NCBI GenBank assembly: GCA_049582065.1
Contig: JBAUTF010000138.1
Location: forward strand, 1 to 37,441
Length of the DNA stretch: 37,441 bases
Reading direction: 5' to 3'
Origin: DATKSS01 sp049582065
Lineage (GTDB): Bacteria > Chloroflexota > Dormibacteria > Dormibacterales > Dormibacteraceae
Shown here: piece after piece, positions 22,772 to 29,842 of the stretch
How positions within the stretch are numbered: the stretch's first letter is position 1
Layout: every line of letters begins with the position of its first letter
The notes under the pieces: model-generated
What the model saw: the letters and a program-made list of their open reading frames with translations, nothing else
The model's database searches: none
Told to the model about the DNA's origin: nothing
Made by a program: the position numbers and the translations under genes

Positions 22772-22777
22772 TTGCGC

Positions 22778-23671
22778 GTGACGGAACGCTCGCCGGCGAC
22801 GATCGAGGACATAGAGCAGCGCCTGCGCGAGCGCAAGTACATCGGCGACCGAGCCCTGGCCACATCCATCTACCTCGCCCTCAAGCTGGAGAAGCCTCTG
22901 TTCATCGAAGGCGAGGCGGGGGTGGGCAAGACCGAGGCCGCCAAGGTCATGGCCGACGTCCTCGGTGCCCGGCTCATCCGCCTCCAGTGCTATGAGGGCA
23001 TCGACCTGGCGCACGCGGTGTACGAGTGGAACTATCCGCGCCAGCTCCTCCACATCCGGCTCATGGGCGAGAGCGAGGATCGCCGTATCGCCGAACGCGA
23101 GATCTTCAGCCCGGAGTTCCTCCTACGCAGGCCGCTGCTCGATGCCATCGACAACGACGACGCCACGCCGCCGGTGCTCCTGATCGACGAGATCGACCGC
23201 TCGGACGAGGAGTTCGAGGCCTTCCTGCTCGAGCTGCTGAGCGATTTCCAGGTCTCGATTCCCGAGATCGGCACCATCAAGGCCAAGCAAGCGCCGTTCG
23301 TGGTCATCACCTCCAACCGGACGCGTGAGGTCCACGATGCCCTGAAGCGCAGGTGCCTATACCACTGGATCGACTACCCCGACCTCGAGAAGGAGGTCGA
23401 GATCGTGCGGGCGCGGGCGCCCGAGGCCGCTGACGGCCTGGCCCGCGAGGTGGCGGCCCTGGTGCAGGGGTTGCGCGGGATGGACCTGTACAAGGTCCCC
23501 GGCGTCGCCGAGACGCTTGACTGGGCACGATCTCTCGCAGCGCTCGGCGCGACCCGGATCGACTCCGCGCTGGTCAATGCGACGCTCGGGTCGGCCCTGA
23601 AATACCAGGAAGACCTGGAGCGCGTGAGAGAGCAGGTCCCTGCCCTGGTCGAGAAGGCCAGAGGTGCCTGA
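22778..23671 (+). CDS. coxD: MoxR-type AAA+ ATPase (CoxD-like) for molybdenum hydroxylase maturation
   Basis: The product is 297 aa from GTG 22778 (a TTG 6 nt upstream is also in frame). Walker A is IEGEAGVGKTEAAK near residue 45, Walker B VLLIDEIDRSDEEFEAFLLE near 130, sensor 1 VITSNRTREV, and the arginine finger region ALKRRCLYHWIDYP. This matches CoxD, a chaperone-like AAA+ ATPase that helps load sulfur/copper or otherwise finish the active site of Cox-type enzymes with CoxE. It overlaps the next gene by 8 nt, so the two are expressed together. Standard length. Confidence 0.93.
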   Translation: MTERSPATIEDIEQRLRERKYIGDRALATSIYLALKLEKPLFIEGEAGVGKTEAAKVMADVLGARLIRLQCYEGIDLAHAVYEWNYPRQLLHIRLMGESEDRRIAEREIFSPEFLLRRPLLDAIDNDDATPPVLLIDEIDRSDEEFEAFLLELLSDFQVSIPEIGTIKAKQAPFVVITSNRTREVHDALKRRCLYHWIDYPDLEKEVEIVRARAPEAADGLAREVAALVQGLRGMDLYKVPGVAETLDWARSLAALGATRIDSALVNATLGSALKYQEDLERVREQVPALVEKARGA

Positions 23672-24830
23672 CCGGGAGATCGACCTGCTGCCGAGGCTGG
23701 CGGCGTTCGCGCGGCTCCTGCACGACGCCGGCGTCGAGGCCGGCCCGCGGCGGTTGACCGACGCGACGCGAGCGCTCGGGTTCATCGACCTCAAGCAGCA
23801 AACCGACTTCCGCAATGCGCTGCGCTCGGTCTTCGTGGCCCGCAAAGAGGACATCCCCACCTTCGAAGCGGCGTTCGACATCTTCTGGGCGCCCGCCGAT
23901 CCGCGCGCTTCGGCCGGCTCCGTGCCCGGTCGCAGCAGGGCGCTGCCCCTCGCCCCGGAGCGCGCCAAAGCGTGGTCGGCGGCTCTCGGACTTCACGGAT
24001 CGCAGATGAATCGCGAGAAGGAACCGACCGAGGTGCCGGTGAGCTCGAGCGGCTACAGCAAGGACGAGCTGCTTCGACACAAGGACTTCGACCAGATGAC
24101 GTGGCAGGAGACGGAGGAGGTCCGCCGCCTCATGGAGCAGTCGCCGTGGCGTGTCGCGGAACGTCGCACGCGGCGCTTGAGGCCCGCGCGGGCAGGGCAG
24201 ATCGACCTCCGGCGCACCGCCCGGCACGCCATCCGATCATCCGGAGAGCTGATGCGGTTGTTCCGCCGCCGGCCCAGGGTGCGCCGGCGACCGCTGGTGC
24301 TCATCTGCGACGTGAGCGGCTCGATGGAGCGGTACTCGCGGCTGCTCATGATCTTCGCCCACGCTATCGCGCGCCGCGAGGACCTGGAAGCGTTCGTCTT
24401 CTCGACGCGCCTCACCCGGATCACGCGCTTGCTGCGTTATCGAGACCTCGACCGTGCGCTCGAGTCCGTGAGCAAGAAGGTCCACGACTTCAGCGGCGGC
24501 ACCAGGATCGGCGACGCGCTGGGGGACTTCAACCGCCACTGGGCGCGCCGGGTGCTGGGTCATGGCGCGGTCGTGCTCATCGTGAGCGACGGGTGGGACC
24601 GCGGCGATCCGGGGCAGCTCGCCGCCGAACTTGTGCACCTGCGACGCTCTTCCTATCGCCTGATCTGGCTCAACCCGCTCCTGGGCTCAGAGGGTTACGA
24701 GCCGCTCACGCGCGGGATGGCGGCCGCGGTCCCTTTGTGTGACGACTTTCTCGCCGCGCACAATCTGAAGGCGTTGGAAGACCTCGGCCGCTTGCTCGCC
24801 GGACTCGACAGCCGCAAGAGATATCGCTGA
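23664..24830 (+). CDS. coxE: VWA-domain protein (CoxE-like)
   Basis: The 388-aa protein starts at a GTG within the end of coxD. Residues about 200-388 form a von Willebrand factor A domain with an intact MIDAS start, LVLICDVSGSMERYSRLLM (D-x-S-x-S at residues 216-220), the GGTRIGDAL Thr, and VLIVSDGWDRGDP. The N-terminal half is helical and basic (RRTRRLRPARAGQIDLRRT). VWA/MoxR pairs act together, the VWA protein presenting the substrate to the ATPase. Here the substrate is presumably the CoxSLM complex. The stop TGA shares one base with the next ATG (TGATG). Confidence 0.93.
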   Translation: MPDREIDLLPRLAAFARLLHDAGVEAGPRRLTDATRALGFIDLKQQTDFRNALRSVFVARKEDIPTFEAAFDIFWAPADPRASAGSVPGRSRALPLAPERAKAWSAALGLHGSQMNREKEPTEVPVSSSGYSKDELLRHKDFDQMTWQETEEVRRLMEQSPWRVAERRTRRLRPARAGQIDLRRTARHAIRSSGELMRLFRRRPRVRRRPLVLICDVSGSMERYSRLLMIFAHAIARREDLEAFVFSTRLTRITRLLRYRDLDRALESVSKKVHDFSGGTRIGDALGDFNRHWARRVLGHGAVVLIVSDGWDRGDPGQLAAELVHLRRSSYRLIWLNPLLGSEGYEPLTRGMAAAVPLCDDFLAAHNLKALEDLGRLLAGLDSRKRYR

Positions 24831-25801
24831 TGCGTGAGGTGCTGGCCGAGCTGAACGAGTGGACCGAGGCGGGCGAGGAGATCGCCCTGTGCACCGTGGT
24901 CGAGACGTGGGGATCCAGCCCCCGCCCGCTGGGCTCCAAGATGCTGGCCACGCGCTCGGGCAAGATGGCCGGCTCGGTTTCCAACGGGTGCATCGAGGGC
25001 GCCGTGTTCGAAGAGGCGCAGAAAGTCCTGAAGAGCGGCCGGCCGAAGATCGCCGCGTTCGGCGTGGCCGACGACGTCGCGTTCGAGGTCGGCCTTGCGT
25101 GCGGCGGCCACATCGAGGTCTTCATCCAGCCTCTCGCCGATGTTCATCGCGAGCTGATCGGCATGCTGAACCGCGATGAGCCCGCGATGCTGCGCACCGA
25201 CCTCGTCACCGGTGAGTCGAAGCTCGACCGGGGCACTGCCTCGGGCGTCGAAGGCGCGCGCCGTGAAGGCGACCTCTTTATCGAGCCGTTCCGCCGGCCT
25301 CCGCACCTCGTCATCATCGGCGCCATCCACATCGCCATCCCGCTTCACAGGCTGGCCAAGGTGATGGGTTACCGCGTCACGGTGATCGACGCTCGCGCGA
25401 AGTTCGCCACCAAGGAGCGATTCCCAGACGCGGACGAGCTCGTCGTGGCATGGCCCGACGAGGCGATGAGCAAGCTGAGGGTCGACAACTCGACCTACGT
25501 GGTGATCCTCACCCACGACCCCAAGTTCGACCTGCCCGCGCTGCGCTCGGTGCTGGGCAAGGATGTGGGCTACATCGGCGCCATCGGGAGCCGCAAGACC
25601 AACCAGAATCGGTTCGACGCCCTCCGCGCCGAGGGCTTCAGCGACGAACAGCTGGCCAAGGTGCACGGACCGATCGGGCTCGACCTGGGCAGCCGCGGGG
25701 CGGAGGAGACCGCGCTAGGCATCCTCGCCGAGCTCACCGCCGTCCGCTTCGGCGGAACCGGCGCATCGAAGCGAGACGGAAGGAGCGCCCAGCTGGCCTG
25801 A
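24830..25801 (+). CDS. XdhC/CoxF family molybdenum cofactor maturation protein
   Basis: The 323-aa protein has an N-terminal XdhC/CoxI domain (CTVVETWGSSPRPLGSKML, GSVSNGCIEGAVFEEA, GLACGGHIEVFIQPL) and a C-terminal Rossmann domain (LVIIGAIHIAIPLHRLAKVM, VILTHDPKFDLPAL, YIGAIGSRKTNQNR, GLDLGSRGAEETALGILAEL). XdhC proteins bind the molybdenum cofactor, help sulfurate it and insert it into the apo-hydroxylase. It follows coxE with a 1-nt overlap, completing a coxS-L-M-D-E-xdhC set. The following 68 nt before the convergent CGNR stop show no strong terminator. Confidence 0.92.
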   Translation: MREVLAELNEWTEAGEEIALCTVVETWGSSPRPLGSKMLATRSGKMAGSVSNGCIEGAVFEEAQKVLKSGRPKIAAFGVADDVAFEVGLACGGHIEVFIQPLADVHRELIGMLNRDEPAMLRTDLVTGESKLDRGTASGVEGARREGDLFIEPFRRPPHLVIIGAIHIAIPLHRLAKVMGYRVTVIDARAKFATKERFPDADELVVAWPDEAMSKLRVDNSTYVVILTHDPKFDLPALRSVLGKDVGYIGAIGSRKTNQNRFDALRAEGFSDEQLAKVHGPIGLDLGSRGAEETALGILAELTAVRFGGTGASKRDGRSAQLA

Positions 25802-25869
25802 TCGCGTGGCGCGGGCGTGGTCCTCGCGAACGATTGGAAGCACGACGTAGAAGACGATAGTTGCGAGGT

Positions 25870-26421
25870 TCAGGCTGTGGCTTTGCCTCGGCTGCGGAAG
25901 CGGCGCGCCTTCTGCCGGTTGCCGCACGACTTCATGTCACACCACCGGCTGGAGTGGTTGCGCGAAAGGTCGTAGAAGGCCCAGCGGCACGTCGGGTCGC
26001 CGCACAGCTTGAGTCGCGACCAGCGCTCGTCTCGCGTGGCGGTGTAGAGGGCCGCCACGACCCGGCCCAGAGCGCCCACGACGCCCCTCACCTCAGGTTC
26101 GAGCCGCGGCTGACCGTCGGGGCCGAAGCGAATGCGCAGGCGGCTGGCCGCGGCGGCTTCGTTCAGGGTCGCGGCGTCGACCGGGTAGAGGGGCAGGCCT
26201 GTGTTGGCGCCGATGACGCTGCGCATCGCCTCGCGCACCGCGATAGCGTGCCGGACGTCCAAATCCTCCACCGGCCAGGTCTCGTCGAGCAGCCCTTTTG
26301 CAACCAGCCACGCCTTCAGGGTGTTTGGGTCTTGGAGTTCCTCGGGGCCATCCCCGAGATCGACTGTGTTGACAAATGCCTGGACGACGCCCAGGTCGCC
26401 AGGAGCTTCGCGTTCAGCCAT
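25870..26421 (-). CDS. CGNR zinc-finger / ABATE domain putative transcription regulator
   Basis: The 183-aa protein has an N-terminal all-helical ABATE-like domain (AFVNTVDLGDGPEELQDPNT, then LDVRHAIAVREAMRSVIGAN) and a C-terminal CGNR zinc finger: Cys140 and Cys145 (CGDPTC), then Cys161 and Cys166 in SRWCDMKSCGNRQKARRF. The basic tail after CGNR is the presumed DNA-binding part. Family members are thought to be stress-related or ligand-responsive regulators. A TATACT box on its strand (26437-26432) lies 8-10 nt before the ATG, inside a repeated GGTTAT motif, so it may control itself and the divergent small gene. Confidence 0.9.
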   Translation of the reverse strand: MAEREAPGDLGVVQAFVNTVDLGDGPEELQDPNTLKAWLVAKGLLDETWPVEDLDVRHAIAVREAMRSVIGANTGLPLYPVDAATLNEAAAASRLRIRFGPDGQPRLEPEVRGVVGALGRVVAALYTATRDERWSRLKLCGDPTCRWAFYDLSRNHSSRWCDMKSCGNRQKARRFRSRGKATA

Positions 26422-26431
26422 CGGATTTCAG

Positions 26432-26474
26432 TATAACCATAACCTGCAATACCATAATATCGGTTATAATAACC
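26432..26474. promoter_or_regulatory. Divergent promoter with GGTTATAATAACC palindrome and ATAACC half-sites
   Basis: An unusually AT-rich island lies between the CGNR gene and the small gene at 26509. GGTTAT-A-ATAACC (26462-26474) is a perfect 13-bp palindrome that contains a consensus plus-strand -10, TATAAT (26465-26470). Two more half-sites lie in tandem, ATAACC at 26433-26438 and 26439-26444, and overlap the minus-strand -10 of the CGNR gene (TATACT). A protein bound to these sites would cover both -10 boxes. Confidence 0.65.
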
Positions 26475-26508
26475 AGTGTACTAATTACGCTAGTTAGAGG
26501 AGGCTGAC

Positions 26509-26745
26509 ATGTACGAATACCTGAACGAAGAGGTTACCTGGCAGCGGCTGAAGGACCTGCAGCGCGAGATGGAGAACAGCCGTCGCATGGCCGAGGGAAT
26601 TGGCCAGAGCCTGGTCACGCTCCGCCTGCTGGCCCAGCGTGCCTGGCTCCTGGCCGGGCTGGCCACGCGTCGGCCGCCCCGGCGCCGGCCGTCGGCCACT
26701 GAGCAGGAGATCGAGGACGCGCGGGCCGCGCCGGACGCGGCCTAG
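26509..26745 (+). CDS. Small protein of unknown function divergent from the CGNR gene
   Basis: This is a 78-aa protein with an excellent ribosome binding site (AGAGGAGG, 5 nt before the ATG) and a consensus TATAAT 38 nt upstream, so it is very likely expressed. Residues 5-35 (LNEEVTWQRLKDLQREMENS and onward) look like an amphipathic helix or coiled coil. Residues 34-51 (SLVTLRLLAQRAWLLAGL) form a second, more hydrophobic helix. The tail is Arg/Pro-rich then acidic. No family is recognised. Sharing an operator with the CGNR regulator suggests it is its target. It ends 6 nt from the convergent GerW-like gene. Confidence 0.8.
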   Translation: MYEYLNEEVTWQRLKDLQREMENSRRMAEGIGQSLVTLRLLAQRAWLLAGLATRRPPRRRPSATEQEIEDARAAPDAA

Positions 26746-26751
26746 CGCGAC

Positions 26752-27093
26752 TCAGGCCCTTGGCCTTCTGGCCATGGCCCGGGCGACCGACCGCCAGCTC
26801 AGGACCCCGATGATCGCCAGGACCTGCATGCCGAGCACGATTCGGTTGTAGTCCATCGCCGGGACCCAGGAAACCTTGCCGGCCTTGATGACGAAGGCCC
26901 CCGCGGGCCTCGCTTCAAGCCCGACCCCGGCCCCGCCGCCCGAATCCCCTGCGTTGATGACGCCGGTGCCGCCTCCACCGCCGCCGCCCCGGACCATTGA
27001 AGCCGGAATGATGGTGAGGCCGTCCTTCTCGAACGGCTCGCCGAAGACGTGGGCGTCGGAAAGGATGATCTTCACCTGGTCGAGGATCTTCAT
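26752..27093 (-). CDS. GerW/YtfJ-family (spore protein-like) Gly-rich protein with C-terminal membrane helix
   Basis: The 113-aa protein shows the GerW (YtfJ) layout: a short N-terminal helix, VFGEPFEKDGLTIIPASMVR (the conserved GxPxxxxDGxTIIPVS motif), a Gly-rich loop with seven Gly in a row, SGGGAGVGLEARPAGAFVI, then a hydrophobic helix at about residues 82-105 and a basic end. GerW was described in spore germination of Bacillus, but homologues occur in many non-sporulating bacteria with unknown role. GGAGGT lies 7 nt before the ATG. The gene for endonuclease IV ends 21 nt upstream on the same strand, so they may be co-transcribed. Confidence 0.85.
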   Translation of the reverse strand: MKILDQVKIILSDAHVFGEPFEKDGLTIIPASMVRGGGGGGGTGVINAGDSGGGAGVGLEARPAGAFVIKAGKVSWVPAMDYNRIVLGMQVLAIIGVLSWRSVARAMARRPRA

Positions 27094-27114
27094 GGGCTTA
27101 CCTCCGGGCTCAGC

Positions 27115-27957
27115 CTAGCTCGACAACCTCCGCAGCACGGCAACCTGTTCGGCGTCTGGACCTTCTCCTGCTCCGGGCACCTCGAGGATGAACGGCAGCA
27201 TCGCCAGTCGCGGCTCGTGGAGCAGCGCGCGGAAGCCCTCCTCGCCGATCTGGCCCGTCCCGATGTTCGCGTGCCGGTCGCGGTTCGACCCCAGGCCCGT
27301 CACCGAATCGTTGCAGTGGATGACCTCGATGCGCGACATCCCGACCACGCGGTCGAGCTCGTCCAGCGTCTTGTTCACATCGGCCGCCGTGCGCTCGTCG
27401 TAGCCCGATGCGAACGCATGGCAGGTGTCGAAGCACACGGTCACGCGAGGATCGTCGAGGGCGCTCAGCATCTGCGCGATCTCCTCGAAACGCGCGCCGA
27501 CACAGCCGCCAAGCCCGGCGTTGTTCTCGATCAGGAGCCGCGCCGATTTCGGATCCGCCCTTTCCAGGACGTGCTTCAAATGCTCCGTGATGCTCGGCAG
27601 GCGGGCCTCGAACCCCGCGCCCTTGTGTGAGCCGGTGTGGAAGATCACGCCGCTGACGCCGAGCTCGTCCGCCGCTTTCAGGTAACCGGTCAGTGTGCTC
27701 TCGGAACGCTGGCGCAGCGTCGGGTCGTCGCCGGCCAGGTTGATCAGGTAGACAGCGTGGAAGTAGAACGGCGGCCGGCCGTGCTTGGCGGCCGCCTCCT
27801 TGAACGTCGCGATCCGGGTTTCGTCCAGCTTCGGCGAGCCCCAGAACCCCGGCGGTGTGGGGTGGACCTGGATCGCCTCGGCGCCCATCGCGGCGGCGCG
27901 GTCATAAGCGAGGTGCAGGCCTCCCGACGAATCGACGTGGGCTCCCAACAGTGGCAC
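27115..27957 (-). CDS. nfo: Deoxyribonuclease IV (AP endonuclease)
   Basis: The 280-aa protein is endonuclease IV, a zinc TIM-barrel enzyme that cuts DNA 5' to abasic sites in base excision repair. The start LLGAHVDSSGGLHLAYDRAA is typical. Likely metal ligands are the His of YFHAVYLINLA, the His residues of FHTGSHKGAG, the Glu of LLIENNAG, Asp and His in VCFDTCHAFASGYD, the His of EVIHCNDS, the RDRHANIG motif and the Glu of FILEVPG. It starts at GTG 27957. A TACTCT hexamer ends 7 nt upstream, suggesting a leaderless mRNA. It diverges from the MocA-like gene across 45-57 bp. Confidence 0.94.
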   Translation of the reverse strand: MPLLGAHVDSSGGLHLAYDRAAAMGAEAIQVHPTPPGFWGSPKLDETRIATFKEAAAKHGRPPFYFHAVYLINLAGDDPTLRQRSESTLTGYLKAADELGVSGVIFHTGSHKGAGFEARLPSITEHLKHVLERADPKSARLLIENNAGLGGCVGARFEEIAQMLSALDDPRVTVCFDTCHAFASGYDERTAADVNKTLDELDRVVGMSRIEVIHCNDSVTGLGSNRDRHANIGTGQIGEEGFRALLHEPRLAMLPFILEVPGAGEGPDAEQVAVLRRLSS

Positions 27958-28014
27958 TCAACAGAGAGTAAGCCGGGTCCCTTCTGCCATGCTGAAAGCG
28001 CCGTGATATTCGTC

Positions 28015-28941
28015 ATGGGCGACCTCGACCTGGCTGTCCGCGGGCGCACCTATCGCGAGCCCGACGGACCTCACTCGATGGTCGTGCGCGGGAAGGATCT
28101 CGACGCCGCGCTCCAGCACATCAAAGCGCGGGACGACTGCCGCGCGCTGGCGGTGGTCGGTCTGCCCGAGCAGGCGCCCGATATCTCGAGCCTGGTCGGA
28201 AAGCGGCTGCTGCTGGTCGACGGGGACAATGCACGGCTCCGTGGCTTTGCAGAGGTTGCCATTCGCGCCGGCATCGAGGTCGAGTGGATAAGGTCGGCGC
28301 GCCCGCCGTTCGATCGCCTCGCCGCGGCTCTTCTGCCGGCCGGCGCCATCATCCTCGCCGCAGGTTCCGGCTCGCGGATGGCCGGCCCTCAGAAGCTCCT
28401 GCTCGACCTGGACGGCACGCCGATGGTCAAGCACGTGATCCAGGCGGCCTCGGAAGGCGGCTGCCACCAGACTGTGGTCGTCTACTCGGCTGACGACGTG
28501 AAGGAGACGGTCGACGGCGATGCGGAGCTGGTCCACAACCCGCACGCGCGCACCGGGATGGCTTCGTCTCTGCAGGCCGGCCTTCGCGCCATGAGGCCCG
28601 AGATAGAGGCCGCCGTGGTGCTCCTGGGAGACCAGCCCCTGGTCGGGTCGCGCACCGTCGCCGCGCTCCTGCGCGCCTGGAGGCGCGAAGGTTCGCGCCC
28701 CGCGGTGGCCGTCTCGCAAGGCCACCACGAATGGGCCCCGCCCGTTGTCCTCTCGCGCGACCTGTGGGACCAGCTGTTCGCGCTCAAGGGCGACGCGGGC
28801 GCGCGCCAGGTCCTTCAGGGCCATCCCGAGCTGATCGACGTTGTGCCGGCCCCCGGCCGCGGCGACGACATCGATACCCCGGACGACTACGCCAAGATCG
28901 TGCGCCTCTTCCCTCGGCGCAAGCCCCGCCAGCGCGTCTAG
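28015..28941 (+). CDS. MobA/MocA-like nucleotidyltransferase with a novel N-terminal extension
   Basis: From ATG 28015 the product is 308 aa (GTG 28003 is an alternative start). The C-terminal 200 residues form a nucleotidyltransferase: AIILAAGSGSRMAGPQKLLL (G-x-G-x-R...P-K-x-L signature), HARTGMASSLQAGL, VVLLGDQPLVG, and the C-terminal GDDIDTPDDY motif. This matches molybdenum cofactor cytidylyltransferase (MocA), which makes the MCD form used by Cox/Xdh enzymes, so it probably serves the cox cluster. MocA is usually about 200 aa. The first 105 residues (MGDLDLAVRGRTYREPDGPH onward) are extra and not recognised. Confidence 0.83.
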   Translation: MGDLDLAVRGRTYREPDGPHSMVVRGKDLDAALQHIKARDDCRALAVVGLPEQAPDISSLVGKRLLLVDGDNARLRGFAEVAIRAGIEVEWIRSARPPFDRLAAALLPAGAIILAAGSGSRMAGPQKLLLDLDGTPMVKHVIQAASEGGCHQTVVVYSADDVKETVDGDAELVHNPHARTGMASSLQAGLRAMRPEIEAAVVLLGDQPLVGSRTVAALLRAWRREGSRPAVAVSQGHHEWAPPVVLSRDLWDQLFALKGDAGARQVLQGHPELIDVVPAPGRGDDIDTPDDYAKIVRLFPRRKPRQRV

Positions 28942-29011
28942 CCGGCGTTGTTCGCCCACCGTCAGGCGTACGATCTGCAATGGTGCTAGTGATTGCTCTA
29001 GGAGTGTCGAC

Positions 29012-29842
29012 TTGAAGGGTCAAAGCGAGTCTGGCTGGCTTCGGTCCGGGGACTACAAGGACGTCATCTACGAGACCTGGGACGGCATCGCCAAGATCAC
29101 CATCAACCGTCCCGAGGTTCGCAACGCGTTCCGCCCGACCACCGTGTTCGAGATGTCGAGGGCCTTCGAGGCGGCCCGTGACGACCCGCAGATTGGAGTC
29201 GTCATCCTCACCGGCGCTGGCACGCAAGCGTTCTGCTCGGGTGGCGACCAGCGGATCCGCGGCGATGATGGGTACGTCGATCCGAAAGGGACGGGCCGGC
29301 TCAACGTGCTCGACCTGCAGATCCAGATCCGGCGGCTGCCCAAGCCGGTGGTCGCAATGGTCGCGGGCTACGCAATCGGCGGCGGCCACGTGCTGCACGT
29401 CGTTTGCGACCTGACCATTGCTGCCGACAACGCCCGTTTCGGCCAGACGGGGCCGCGCGTCGGCAGCTTCGACGGAGGCTACGGCGCCGGCTTGCTGGCG
29501 CGCATCGTCGGTCAGAAGAAAGCGCGGGAGATCTGGTTTTTGTGCGAGCAGTACGACGCTCAGCAGGCGCTAGACATGGGTCTCGTCAACAAGGTGGTGC
29601 CGCTCGCGGACCTCGAGAAGGAGACGGTCGCATGGTGCCGCCGAATGCTCGAGCTCAGCCCGCTCGCGCTCCGCATGCTGAAAGCCGGGCTGAACGCCGC
29701 CGACGACGGGCTCGCCGGCATCCAGCAGCTGGCTGGTGACGCGACGCTGCTCTACTACCTGACCGAGGAAGCCCAGGAGGGTCGCGACGCGTACGTGCAG
29801 AAACGCAAGCCAGACTTCAAGAAGTTTCCGAAGCGACCATGA
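29012..29842 (+). CDS. menB: 1,4-dihydroxy-2-naphthoyl-CoA synthase
   Basis: From TTG 29012 the product is 276 aa; AGGAG lies 7 nt upstream (29000-29004). It is a crotonase-fold enzyme. The N-terminal SGDYKDVIYETWDGIAKITI, the NRPEVRNAFRPTTVFEM motif, CSGGDQRIRGDDGYVD, AGYAIGGGHVLHVVCDLTIA (oxyanion hole GGGH), and GSFDGGYGAGLLARIVGQKK with the conserved Asp are all typical of MenB. They distinguish it from ordinary enoyl-CoA hydratases. It closes the naphthoate ring of o-succinylbenzoyl-CoA in menaquinone synthesis. The stop overlaps the menA ATG (ATGA). Confidence 0.95.
   Translation: MKGQSESGWLRSGDYKDVIYETWDGIAKITINRPEVRNAFRPTTVFEMSRAFEAARDDPQIGVVILTGAGTQAFCSGGDQRIRGDDGYVDPKGTGRLNVLDLQIQIRRLPKPVVAMVAGYAIGGGHVLHVVCDLTIAADNARFGQTGPRVGSFDGGYGAGLLARIVGQKKAREIWFLCEQYDAQQALDMGLVNKVVPLADLEKETVAWCRRMLELSPLALRMLKAGLNAADDGLAGIQQLAGDATLLYYLTEEAQEGRDAYVQKRKPDFKKFPKRP

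Noticed and set aside
28841..29011. Extended N terminus for menB upstream of TTG 29012
   Set aside because: The upstream part is Ser/Arg/Pro-rich, overlaps the MocA-like gene, and has no MenB homology. A good AGGAG site sits before TTG 29012.
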